A stretch of 53,128 bases of DNA, taken from an uncultured Lachnospiraceae bacterium (lineage in GTDB: Bacteria; Bacillota; Clostridia; Lachnospirales; Lachnospiraceae). The translations under genes were made by a program, and so were the position numbers. The stretch lies in assembly GCA_910588965.1 (NCBI GenBank), contig CAJUSO010000023.1, forward strand, positions 1-53,128, read 5' to 3'. Below the pieces are notes generated by a model. It saw only the letters and a program-made list of their open reading frames with translations. It was not told the DNA's origin and did not search any database. Position 1 is the first letter of the stretch. Every line of letters begins with the position of its first letter. Shown in pieces: positions 8,515 through 15,428 of this stretch.

Positions 8515-8750
8515 TAGTGGGTTCTGCTTCTGTAAAAAGTTCTCTAAGTAGTGGGTTCCGCTTCTGCGGAAAGCCCCCTGCTTAGCGGGTTCCGCTTCTG
8601 CAAAAAGCCCCCTAAGTAGAGGGTTCTGTTTCTACGAAAAACCCCGCTAAGTAGCGGGTCCCGCCTCTGCGGAAAGCCCCCTGTTTAGCGGGTTCCGTCT
8701 CTGCGGAAAGTCCCCCTAAGTAGCGGGTCCCGCCTCTGTGAAAGGCTTCC
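8510..8750. repeat. Tandem array of seven 34-35 base hairpin units
   Basis: Units begin at 8510, 8544, 8578, 8612, 8647, 8681 and 8716. The consensus begins CTAAGTAGCGGG, continues TTCCGCTTCTGCGGAA and ends AGCCCC. Within a unit TTCCGC pairs with GCGGAA across a TTCT loop, flanked by GGG with CCC. Units 3 and 6 begin with CTGCTTAG or CTGTTTAG instead of CTAAGTAG. CTGCTTAG is nearly complementary to CTAAGTAG, so neighbouring units could form longer snap-back structures. There are no unique spacers, so this is not a CRISPR array. Confidence 0.9.
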
Positions 8751-8862
8751 TGGATTGCCAGCAGAGGGGGGGTGCCTGCCCGGGGCTGCTGGGATTGGAA
8801 ATAGCCGGGGGGATCTTGCCTGGGGGTGCTGGGAGGGGAAGAGGATAAGGAGAAAAAGGATT

Positions 8863-9918
8863 ATGAAGAAGAGAGTTAGGATGGCAGGGGTATTGGCGGC
8901 TTTGGCTGTTTTGGTGGGGGGGATGGCCTGGTATTTTTCCAAGGGGAAGCTTGAGCGGTACGAGATGACATTTTTAGATGTATTTGATACGGTGGCGAGT
9001 ATTACAGGCTATGCGGAAAGTGAAGAGGAATTTGCCAGGCAGGCGGGGTTATTGCACGCGGAACTGAAGCGGTATCACGAAATGTTTGATATCTACCATA
9101 CCTATGAGGGGGAGGATAATATAAAAGCAATTAATGATGCGGCGGGTAAGGAGGCTGTAAAGGTGGATGCGGAGGTGATTGATCTGCTGAAACTGGGGCA
9201 GGAAATGTATGGGAAGACAGGGGGGAAGGTGAATATCGCATATGGGAGCGTGTTGGCTGTGTGGCATGAATACCGGGAGGCGGGGATATTGGATCCGCAG
9301 GATGCGCAGGTTCCGCCTGCCAAGCTGCTAAAGGAACGCGCAGGGCATACGGATATCAGCAAGATGGTAATTGACGAGGAGGCAGGGACGGTTTTTCTGG
9401 AGGATCCCCAGATGCGGCTGGATGTGGGCAGCATAGGGAAGGGGTTTGCAGTGCAGCGGGCAGCGGAGTACGCCAAGGAACTTGGGATGGGGCATGTGCT
9501 GTTTTGCATTGGGGGGAATGTCTGCGCAGTAGGGGGGAAAGCGGATGGGACGCCTTGGAAGGTAGGGATTGAGGATCCAGGCCTGGGGGTGCAGGGGGGA
9601 TATGTGCAGACCGTTGGCATCACGGGCCAATCCCTTGTGACCAGCGGGGATTACCAGAGGTATTATGAAGTAGGGGGAAAGAGGTATTGCCATATTATCG
9701 ATCCGGATACAGGGATGCCTGCGGGGGATTTTCTGTCTGTGACAGTTTTGTCGGAGGATTCCGGCGCGGCAGATGCGCTTTCTACGGCGCTTTTCTGTAT
9801 GGGGTATGAGGAGGGGCTTGCTGTTGTGGAGGGGATGGGGGGCGTAGAAGCATTGTGGGTAATGGAGGATGGAGGGATCCGCTGTTCTAGCGGGTTTAAG
9901 GCAGATGAAGAAAAATGA
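8863..9918 (+). CDS. apbE: FAD:protein FMN transferase (ApbE family)
   Basis: ApbE enzymes transfer FMN from FAD onto a Thr or Ser of extracytoplasmic redox proteins such as RnfG, RnfD and NqrC. This 351-residue copy has an N-terminal membrane anchor (about 7-25) without a lipobox Cys. It carries the family motifs FLDVFDTVASITGY near 32, DVGSIGKGFAVQ near 187, TSGDYQRYYE near 258 and HIIDPDTGMPA near 276. AAAAAGGA precedes the ATG; upstream in-frame codons are not credible. No flavinylation acceptor motif was noticed in the window, so its target is probably encoded elsewhere. It overlaps the next gene by 14 bases, indicating coupled expression. Confidence 0.95.
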   Translation: MKKRVRMAGVLAALAVLVGGMAWYFSKGKLERYEMTFLDVFDTVASITGYAESEEEFARQAGLLHAELKRYHEMFDIYHTYEGEDNIKAINDAAGKEAVKVDAEVIDLLKLGQEMYGKTGGKVNIAYGSVLAVWHEYREAGILDPQDAQVPPAKLLKERAGHTDISKMVIDEEAGTVFLEDPQMRLDVGSIGKGFAVQRAAEYAKELGMGHVLFCIGGNVCAVGGKADGTPWKVGIEDPGLGVQGGYVQTVGITGQSLVTSGDYQRYYEVGGKRYCHIIDPDTGMPAGDFLSVTVLSEDSGAADALSTALFCMGYEEGLAVVEGMGGVEALWVMEDGGIRCSSGFKADEEK

Positions 9919-10279
9919 TCTGATATTGGTTGGGGGGATATTGTTGCTGGCTTTGGCGGCGTACGTCGGGATTTCCTGGTATTCTGCGGTTAGCACAAAG
10001 GAAGCGGAAGCAGTGGTGGTAGTGGATGGGAAGGAGCAGGGGAGGTATCCCCTGCATCAGGACGCCACAGTGGAAATCCGTGTGGAAGGCGGGGGGTATA
10101 ACCATCTGGAAATCCGGGAGGGGGCAGCCGATATAGTAGGTGCTTCCTGCCCGGATAAGCTGTGCGTAAAGCAGCGGCCAGTGGATAAGCAGGGGGAGAG
10201 CCTGGTGTGCCTGCCCAACCGGGTTGTGGTAGAGATTGAGAATGGGCAGGAGGCAGGCGTGGACGGGACGACGCATTGA
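9905..10279 (+). CDS. Membrane-anchored NusG domain II protein
   Basis: A 124-residue protein with one N-terminal transmembrane segment (about 7-25) and an exported NusG domain II, a small beta-barrel. The signature is SCPDKLCVKQ followed by SLVCLPNRVVVEI, with three Cys residues. This domain occurs alone in many Firmicutes next to apbE and Gx-transporter or rnf genes. Its biochemical role is not established, but the neighbourhood points to extracytoplasmic redox or flavin-linked work. It starts inside the end of apbE in another frame, so translation is probably coupled. The start at 9905 gives a proper signal anchor; an upstream in-frame ATG at 9869 lies deep inside apbE. Confidence 0.88.
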   Translation: MKKNDLILVGGILLLALAAYVGISWYSAVSTKEAEAVVVVDGKEQGRYPLHQDATVEIRVEGGGYNHLEIREGAADIVGASCPDKLCVKQRPVDKQGESLVCLPNRVVVEIENGQEAGVDGTTH

Positions 10280-10333
10280 GGTTGGGCTGCCGGGGGCAGC
10301 TTGGAAAAAAGAAGGGTAGGGTAGGTTCTGGTT

Positions 10334-10840
10334 ATGGCTAAGAAGGCAGCTTATATGGGGATGCTGACGGCGCTGGCATTTGTATTTTCTTATATAGAGG
10401 CCTTGCTTCCAATCAACCTGGGGGTTCCGGGGGTGAAGCTTGGGCTGGCAAATCTGGTGGTTATTGTGGCATTGTATACGATGGGGGGACGGGCGGCGTT
10501 TACCCTGTCTTTGGTGCGGATTGTGCTGGCGGGGCTTACCTTTGGCAATCTGGCCAGTATGGTGTATAGCCTGGCCGGGGGGATGCTGAGCCTGTTGGTG
10601 ATGGCAGCCGGGAAGAAGGCAGGGCTTTTTTCTGCTACAGGCGTCAGCGTGTTAGGGGGCGTATCCCACAATGTGGGGCAGATTCTGGTGGCGGTACTGG
10701 TAATGGAGAATACGAAGCTGGTATATTACCTGCCGGTGCTGGCGCTGTCAGGGACGGCGGCAGGGGTGCTGGTTGGGATATTAGCGGCAATCTTGGTGAA
10801 ACGGCTGGGAAAGGTAATCGGGGATTGGAAGGCTTTGTAA
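10334..10840 (+). CDS. Gx transporter family protein (heptaprenyl diphosphate synthase component I-like)
   Basis: A 168-residue, very hydrophobic protein with about five membrane segments. The N-terminal pattern LTALAFVFSYIEALLP, then LGVPGVKLGLANLVV and later GGVSHNVGQILVA, is characteristic of the Gx family, historically labelled heptaprenyl diphosphate synthase component I. That label is misleading for polytopic members, which resemble ECF substrate-binding subunits; the substrate is unknown. It lies 54 bases after the NusG-II gene, with only a weak GC hairpin between them. With apbE and NusG-II it forms a recurrent cassette. The ribosome binding site is poor, so translation may be low. 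Confidence 0.85.
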   Translation: MAKKAAYMGMLTALAFVFSYIEALLPINLGVPGVKLGLANLVVIVALYTMGGRAAFTLSLVRIVLAGLTFGNLASMVYSLAGGMLSLLVMAAGKKAGLFSATGVSVLGGVSHNVGQILVAVLVMENTKLVYYLPVLALSGTAAGVLVGILAAILVKRLGKVIGDWKAL

Positions 10841-10861
10841 GGGAGCCTTCTGGGGTTACCC

Positions 10862-13009
10862 CTAGCCCTGCAGCTTCATCGTAAGCTGGATCCGCTTCTT
10901 CTGCAAATCGACGCCCAAGACTTTTACTTCCACGATATCCCCGACGCTGACAGCTTCTAGGGGGTGCTTGATGTAGCGTTCGGACATTTGGGAAATGTGC
11001 ACCAGGCCGTCCTGGTGGACGCCTATGTCTACGAAAGCGCCAAAGTCGATGACGTTGCGTACCGTGCCCTTTAGGATCATGCCAGGGGTGAGGTCTTTCA
11101 TTTCCAGGACGTCTGTGCGCAGGATGGGCTTTGGCATTTCATCCCTGGGGTCCCGGGCAGGTTTTTCCAGTTCTTTTACAATGTCCATAAGGGTAAGTTC
11201 ACCGATTTCCAGTTCTTCTGCCAGCTTTTTATAATCGGATATTTTCTTGGATATCCCAGACAGCTTGCCGCCGCGGATATCCTTGGGGCTGCAGCCTAAT
11301 TTATCTAAGAGTTTCTGTACGGCTCCGTAGCTTTCGGGGTGGACGCTAGTGCCGTCTAAGGGGTTTTTGCCGTCCAGGATGCGCATAAACCCGGCGCATT
11401 GCTCATAAGCCTTCGGCCCTAATTTGGCCACCTTCCGTAATTGGGCGCGGGTTTGGAAGCGCCCGTTTTCCTCGCGGTAGGCTACGATGTTCTTGGCAAT
11501 GGTTTTGGTGATGCCGGAAATATACCCCAGCAGGGAGGCGGAAGCCGTGTTCAGGTCTACGCCTACTTTATTGACACAATCCTCTACAACGCCGCCCAAT
11601 GCGCCGCTTAGCTTTTTCTGGTTCATATCGTGCTGGTATTGGCCTACGCCGATGGATTTGGGGTCAATCTTCACCAGTTCTGCCAAAGGGTCCTGCAGGC
11701 GCCGGGCAATGGAGGCGGCGCTCCTTTGGCCTACGTCAAAATGGGGGAATTCCTCTGTGGCCAGCTTGCTGGCGGAATAGACAGAGGCGCCGGCTTCATT
11801 GACAATGACATACTGCACCGGCTGCGGGATTTCCTTTAGGAGGTCTACGATGACCATTTCGGATTCCCGGGACGCCGTGCCGTTTCCCACGGAAATCAGG
11901 GATATGCCGTATGTTTGGATGAGTTTTTTCAGGGTAGCCTTGGAGGCCTCAACCTTATTCTGGGGGGCGGTGGGGTAGATGACGGTAGTGTCTAAGACCT
12001 TCCCGGTGGAATCCACCACGGCCAGCTTGCAGCCAGTGCGGAAGGCAGGATCCCATCCCAGCACGACTTTCCCGGCAATGGGGGGCTGCATCAATAGCTG
12101 TTCTAAGTTTTTCCCAAATACCCGGATGGCGCCGTCCTCTGCGCGCTCTGTCAGCTCATTGCGGATTTCCCGTTCTATGGCTGGGGCAATCAGGCGCTTG
12201 TAGCTGTCCTCAATGGCAGCTTTCAGGGCAGGGGCGGTATAAGGGTTGTCCCGGGTGATAACCTTCTTCTCCAGGTATTGCAGTATCTGTTCCGTTGGGG
12301 CTTCCACTTTGACGGACAGGATTTTTTCCGCCTCCCCGCGGTTTAAGGCCAGGACGCGGTACCCAGCCAGCTTGGCCAGCCCATCCTCAAAATCATAATA
12401 CATTTCATATACGGATTCTGCCTCTGGGTCTTTGGCGGCAGAGATGATTTTGCCTAAGCGCATGGTGCGTTCCCGGATATACTTCCGGTAGGCGGCTTCA
12501 TCGGAAATGGTTTCCGCTATGATATCCATGGCTCCGGCAATGGCGTCTTCTGCAGATGCTACGCCCTTTTCGCTGTCCACAAATGCCTCCGCCTCCTGCT
12601 CGAGGCTATGCCCAACCGTCTGCAGCAGGATAAGGCTGGCCAGCGGTTCTAAGCCTTTTTCTTTGGCAATGGTGGCGCGGGTACGGCGCTTTGGCCGGTA
12701 AGGGCGGTATAAGTCTTCTACAGCCACCAGGGTTTCGGCAGCCAGGATCTGGCGGCGCAGTTCTTCTGTCAGCTTTCCCTGTTCTTCAATGCTTGAGAGC
12801 ACCTGCCCTTTTTTTTCTTCCAGGCTCCGCAGGTAATTTAGGCGTTCAAAAAGGTTGCGGAGCACCTCGTCATTTAAGGCCCCGGTAGCTTCTTTGCGGT
12901 AGCGGGAGATAAAGGGGATGGTATTCCCTTCGTCAATCAGCTTTACGGCAGCTTCTGCCTGCTGCCTGCGGATGTCTAGTTCCTCTGCCAGTTTTGCAAT
13001 GATATCCAT
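10862..13009 (-). CDS. tex: Tex family RNA-binding protein
   Basis: A 715-residue cytosolic protein of the Tex family, nucleic-acid-binding factors linked to transcription and stress tolerance in other bacteria. In order: a helical Tex N-terminal region (begins DIIAKLAEELDIRRQQAEAA), a YqgF-like RNase H fold near 325-450 (VVLGWDPAFRTGCKLAVVD), a helix-hairpin-helix region near 490-560 (KLGPKAYEQCAGFMRI), and a C-terminal S1 domain from about 646 (GTVRNVIDFGAFVDIGVHQD). The length is full. AAAGGAG lies eight bases before the ATG, and a consensus promoter lies upstream. It converges on the Gx-transporter gene and is probably monocistronic. Confidence 0.96.
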   Translation of the reverse strand: MDIIAKLAEELDIRRQQAEAAVKLIDEGNTIPFISRYRKEATGALNDEVLRNLFERLNYLRSLEEKKGQVLSSIEEQGKLTEELRRQILAAETLVAVEDLYRPYRPKRRTRATIAKEKGLEPLASLILLQTVGHSLEQEAEAFVDSEKGVASAEDAIAGAMDIIAETISDEAAYRKYIRERTMRLGKIISAAKDPEAESVYEMYYDFEDGLAKLAGYRVLALNRGEAEKILSVKVEAPTEQILQYLEKKVITRDNPYTAPALKAAIEDSYKRLIAPAIEREIRNELTERAEDGAIRVFGKNLEQLLMQPPIAGKVVLGWDPAFRTGCKLAVVDSTGKVLDTTVIYPTAPQNKVEASKATLKKLIQTYGISLISVGNGTASRESEMVIVDLLKEIPQPVQYVIVNEAGASVYSASKLATEEFPHFDVGQRSAASIARRLQDPLAELVKIDPKSIGVGQYQHDMNQKKLSGALGGVVEDCVNKVGVDLNTASASLLGYISGITKTIAKNIVAYREENGRFQTRAQLRKVAKLGPKAYEQCAGFMRILDGKNPLDGTSVHPESYGAVQKLLDKLGCSPKDIRGGKLSGISKKISDYKKLAEELEIGELTLMDIVKELEKPARDPRDEMPKPILRTDVLEMKDLTPGMILKGTVRNVIDFGAFVDIGVHQDGLVHISQMSERYIKHPLEAVSVGDIVEVKVLGVDLQKKRIQLTMKLQG

Positions 13010-13041
13010 ACAAGTTTCTCCTTTAAATCATCGTTTCTTTT

Positions 13042-13070
13042 ATTGTAGCGGATAAGGTTTCTCCTGTCAA
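13042..13070 (-). promoter_or_regulatory. Sigma-A promoter of tex
   Basis: On the minus strand TTGACA (13070-13065) and TACAAT (13047-13042) are separated by exactly 17 bases, ending 33 bases before the tex start codon. This is a near-consensus vegetative promoter. Confidence 0.85.
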
Positions 13071-13098
13071 TTTAAGGAAGCGGGAAGTTAGGAAAGGA

Positions 13099-13128
13099 TT
13101 GACAGTCCCGGCAGGGAAGGTATATGAT
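13099..13128 (+). promoter_or_regulatory. Promoter of the small membrane-protein gene at 13197
   Basis: TTGACA (13099-13104) and TATGAT (13123-13128) are separated by 18 bases, diverging from the tex promoter 28 bases away. Confidence 0.7.
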
Positions 13129-13196
13129 AGAATAAATTTATGCCCCCCTCTTTTGTTGCGGGAGAGGGAGGGGGATGCTGACAGGAGGTGTGTTTT

Positions 13197-13619
13197 ATGG
13201 ATTACGGGCCTGGCAGGCTTGATAGAAAGGTACGTTCCGCCGGGATGGAAGTGGCCTCCCTTGTGATGGGGATAGTAGGGATTGCTTTAAGCTGCTGTAT
13301 TTATCCGGCGTTTATATTCGGGTCGCTGGCTGTCATCTTCGCCTTGCTATCTAGGGGCGGGGAGAGGAAAATTGGCGGTTCTGGCAGGGCCGGCCTGATA
13401 CTGGGCATTCTTGCCTTGGCTTGCGGCGTGCTGTTCCTGCTCTATGGGATTTTTACGATATATGTCCAATTTGGGGGAGTAGAAGGATATCTAGAATATG
13501 TGGAGGAATTGCTGCAGGGGATTGGGAATCCGGATTCTGCCGCCCCTTATCCCAATCCCTACCAGAATCCGTATCAAGAGCCCTATGCTGACCCCTATTC
13601 TTTTTTTGAGGGCTTTTAG
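13197..13619 (+). CDS. DUF4190-like small membrane protein with Pro/Tyr-rich tail
   Basis: A 140-residue protein with two hydrophobic segments (about 18-48 and 65-90) separated by a short basic loop (RGGERKIGGSGRAG). A tail of PYPNPY, NPYQEPY and DPYSFF repeats follows. The first part resembles DUF4190-type proteins: a Gly/Ala-rich helical hairpin, GMEVASLVMGIVGIALS, then SGRAGLILGILALACG. No enzymatic function is known for that family. CAGGAGG lies eight bases before the ATG at 13197, so an in-frame GTG at 13188, inside that site, is rejected. The gene has its own promoter and terminator and is therefore monocistronic. Confidence 0.75.
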   Translation: MDYGPGRLDRKVRSAGMEVASLVMGIVGIALSCCIYPAFIFGSLAVIFALLSRGGERKIGGSGRAGLILGILALACGVLFLLYGIFTIYVQFGGVEGYLEYVEELLQGIGNPDSAAPYPNPYQNPYQEPYADPYSFFEGF

Positions 13620-13625
13620 GGAGGG

Positions 13626-13667
13626 AAAAAGCGCTGTTGGGTTTTGTGTTCCCCAACGGCGCTTTTT
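13626..13667 (+). terminator. Rho-independent terminator
   Basis: AAAAAGCGCTGTTGGG (13626-13641) pairs with CCCCAACGGCGCTTTTT (13651-13667) across a short loop with one mismatch, ending in a T-run. It begins seven bases after the stop codon at 13619. The A-run on the other arm means it could also work on the minus strand. Confidence 0.9.
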
Positions 13668-13938
13668 GTCCGTGAAGCTGCGGCCATAGAGCAAAGTGCC
13701 TGCATCAGGCTGGGGCTGCCCGTTTTCGGTGCCTTCAAAATGAGGGGGGTTTTCCCAAAAAATAAAAAAACATGCAACATTTTGGAAGGGATTGGTATCT
13801 TGTGTACTGTAGCATTCATAAATGGCCAGAGTAAGAACGCTGTACAGAAGTTATAAATGGAAGGCTCCTAGCCATCAAGGGCAAAGGGGCGGACGGTGCA
13901 ACTATGGAATGAGCAGATAGCGGAAGGAGACGGAAGAT
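13668..13938. other. Intergenic stretch before the Ig-like gene
   Basis: No gene could be supported here. It contains a poly-A tract (AAAAAATAAAAAAACATG near 13758) and AT-rich sequence around 13790-13860 that probably holds the promoter of the next gene. No -35/-10 pair with acceptable spacing was found. Confidence 0.5.
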
Positions 13939-14637
13939 ATGGGATATGGGAAAGTAAAAAGGATGATGGCGTTGGTGTTGGCATGCCTATGTATGGTTGG
14001 CCAAGCGGCAGTCCCAGGAACAGCAAATGCGAAGGGTGTGGGGCAGCCTTCCCAGGGCATGATTTCAAAATCCAAATTGGCCATGTATCCTAATATGGCA
14101 GCCCAGCTTAAAGTGACAGGCGTAAATGCAAAGGTTACATGGAGTTCTACGGACAGGCGGATAGCCACTGTGATGGGGAGCAGGGGAAAGAACCATCAGG
14201 CGGCGGTAATCCGCACGAAGGATAAGGCAGGCACCTGCAAGATTAAGGCAAAGGCGGCAGGGAAAACGTACACCTGTAAGGTAACTGTGAAAAAGGACAG
14301 CAAAGTGTCCAGGGTAAAGCTCCTCAAAGTGAAGAAAACCTCGGGGAAGGTAGAGGTAAAGGCAAGGATTTACAACCGGAGCGGGAAAGAGTATTATTAT
14401 GGGCATCCTTATACGGTGGAGAAATTTGTAAAAGGGGCATGGAAAAAAATTGCCCCATCAGACGATATGGTATTCACATCAGAGGTAATCAGTATCCCAG
14501 CGCATTCTAAGATGGATGTGAGCTATACGGTAAGCAATGGGGTGGGCAGGAAGCTGTTTACCAAAGGGGTTTACCGTTTGGAGGTAAATGTAACTGGGCC
14601 GGGCATGAAGCATAACTACGTCCTGTTCTCCTTATAA
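13939..14637 (+). CDS. Secreted Ig-like domain protein
   Basis: A 232-residue exported protein of unknown function. A signal peptide (about 1-31, ending TANA) is followed by a short Big-2-like Ig domain (about 40-115, with VTWSSTDRRIATV and KAGTCKIKAKAAGKTYTCKVTV). A second beta-sandwich (about 125-232) resembles the Ig-like domain found in bacterial spore germination and cell-surface proteins (YYYGHPYTVEKFVKGAWKKI and GVYRLEVNV). The mature protein is strongly basic, so it may hold to anionic wall polymers. AAGGAG lies nine bases before the ATG. It is monocistronic and followed by a strong terminator. No catalytic residues were recognised. Confidence 0.75.
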   Translation: MGYGKVKRMMALVLACLCMVGQAAVPGTANAKGVGQPSQGMISKSKLAMYPNMAAQLKVTGVNAKVTWSSTDRRIATVMGSRGKNHQAAVIRTKDKAGTCKIKAKAAGKTYTCKVTVKKDSKVSRVKLLKVKKTSGKVEVKARIYNRSGKEYYYGHPYTVEKFVKGAWKKIAPSDDMVFTSEVISIPAHSKMDVSYTVSNGVGRKLFTKGVYRLEVNVTGPGMKHNYVLFSL

Positions 14638-14716
14638 AATAGAATGGTATGCTGGTAAGGATGGAATGGCATGGAGAATGGAACCGGGAAGGGGCGTCTG
14701 GCATAACCTAGGTTTC

Positions 14717-14746
14717 AAAAGCCCAAAGCGGCAGCTTTGGGCTTTT
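14717..14746. terminator. Strong bidirectional terminator
   Basis: AAAAGCCCAAAGC (14717-14729) and GCTTTGGGCTTTT (14734-14746) form a perfect 13-base stem with a four-base loop. It lies between the Ig-like gene and the convergent arsR-type gene. With an A-run on one side and a T-run on the other, it can serve both. Confidence 0.92.
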
Positions 14747-14816
14747 CCTATGAACAAAAACGCTCCGCGTAGATTGCACTGCGGCGGGGGATTTGCGTTT
14801 TTTTGCCTACGCCGCC

Positions 14817-15116
14817 TTATTCCAAAGGGACATGTTCTTCCCGGATATGTTCCAGCCCTTGGTCAATAATGGTAAGGACGTGGGCGTCCAGCAGGGAATA
14901 GTAAATGGTCTTGCCTTCCCGGCGGTTCTTGACCAGGCGGTTTTGCTTTAGGATGCTGAGCTGGTGTGAGATAGCGCTCTGGGACATCCCAAGCGCTTCT
15001 GCAATATCATAGACGCATTTTTCCTTATCCACCAGGGCATACAGGATCTGGAGCCGGGTGGGGGTCCCAAATATTTTAAATAATTCTGCTAATTCTTCAA
15101 ATTCTTTTTGCTTCAT
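14817..15116 (-). CDS. ArsR/SmtB family metal-responsive repressor
   Basis: A 99-residue winged-helix repressor. The recognition helix is in MSQSAISHQLSILKQ (about 44-58), followed by the wing RREGKTIYYSL. The C-terminal helix matches the alpha-5 zinc-site pattern DxHx10Hx2E exactly: Asp77, His79, His90 and Glu93. That is the set used by SmtB/CzrA-type zinc or cobalt sensors. A Cys34 in KCVYDIA sits where the alpha-3 metal site occurs in other members. GAAGGGA precedes the ATG. No metal efflux or uptake gene is adjacent. It diverges from the radical SAM gene across a 312-base repeat-containing gap. Metal sensing is inferred from the residues. Confidence 0.88.
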   Translation of the reverse strand: MKQKEFEELAELFKIFGTPTRLQILYALVDKEKCVYDIAEALGMSQSAISHQLSILKQNRLVKNRREGKTIYYSLLDAHVLTIIDQGLEHIREEHVPLE

Positions 15117-15428
15117 GGAAATCCCTTCTTTTGCGCAGTTGATACGTTAAGCTGCCTATATAAAAAATACCATAGAAGAGGAGGGCTGTCAAAAGGAAAT
15201 TCTCCCGCCATGCATCTGCGGAAGATCCAGCTGCCAAATGGGGTCAAATACGGGGAGGGCTGTACAGGAAATCCTCCCGCCATGCATCCGCGGAAGGTCC
15301 AGCTGCCGGATGTGGGGGAATGCGGGTGGCTGTACAGGAAGCGCCCAGGGCACTGGGAAAGAAATACCCTTGCAATCCCAGCCTTCCTAAGGTATGATGG
15401 TTGTAAACGGATTCGGGGAGGATTGGCC
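15117..15428. other. 312-base divergent gap between the ArsR-type and radical SAM genes
   Basis: No gene is supported. The stretch next to the ArsR-type start (15130-15175) is AT-rich and is the likely promoter region. The rest is dominated by the 74-base tandem repeat. An open frame runs through the repeats into the radical SAM gene, but the repeat-coded part lacks a ribosome binding site. Confidence 0.6.
15180..15347. repeat. 74-base tandem repeat, about 2.3 copies
   Basis: Copies begin at about 15180, 15254 and 15325; the third stops after some 23 bases. Shared landmarks are GGAGGGCTGT, CTCCCGCCATGCAT and TCCAGCTGCC. In the second copy GGGAGG can pair with CCTCCC around CTGTACAG. The copies differ at roughly ten positions, so the duplication is not very recent. 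Confidence 0.85.

Larger units (their letters stand above)
8326..8862. other. 537-base non-coding gap rich in hairpins
   Basis: There is no convincing gene here. The open frame that runs into apbE from 8755 lacks a good ribosome binding site and uses repeat sequence. The gap holds a long imperfect inverted repeat (8463-8514) and then a seven-copy hairpin array (8510-8750). I could not find a standard terminator for the lipoprotein gene or a clear sigma-A promoter for apbE, so the repeats may carry that function. Confidence 0.7.

Noticed and set aside
8510..8750. Possible CRISPR array or coding repeat (34-35 base period)
   Set aside because: There are no unique spacers, and the mixed 34/35-base period destroys any reading frame.
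15108..15428. Longer N terminus for the radical SAM protein
   Set aside because: The extra 107 residues are encoded by the 74-base repeat, with no ribosome binding site; homologues of this family start with the B12-binding domain.
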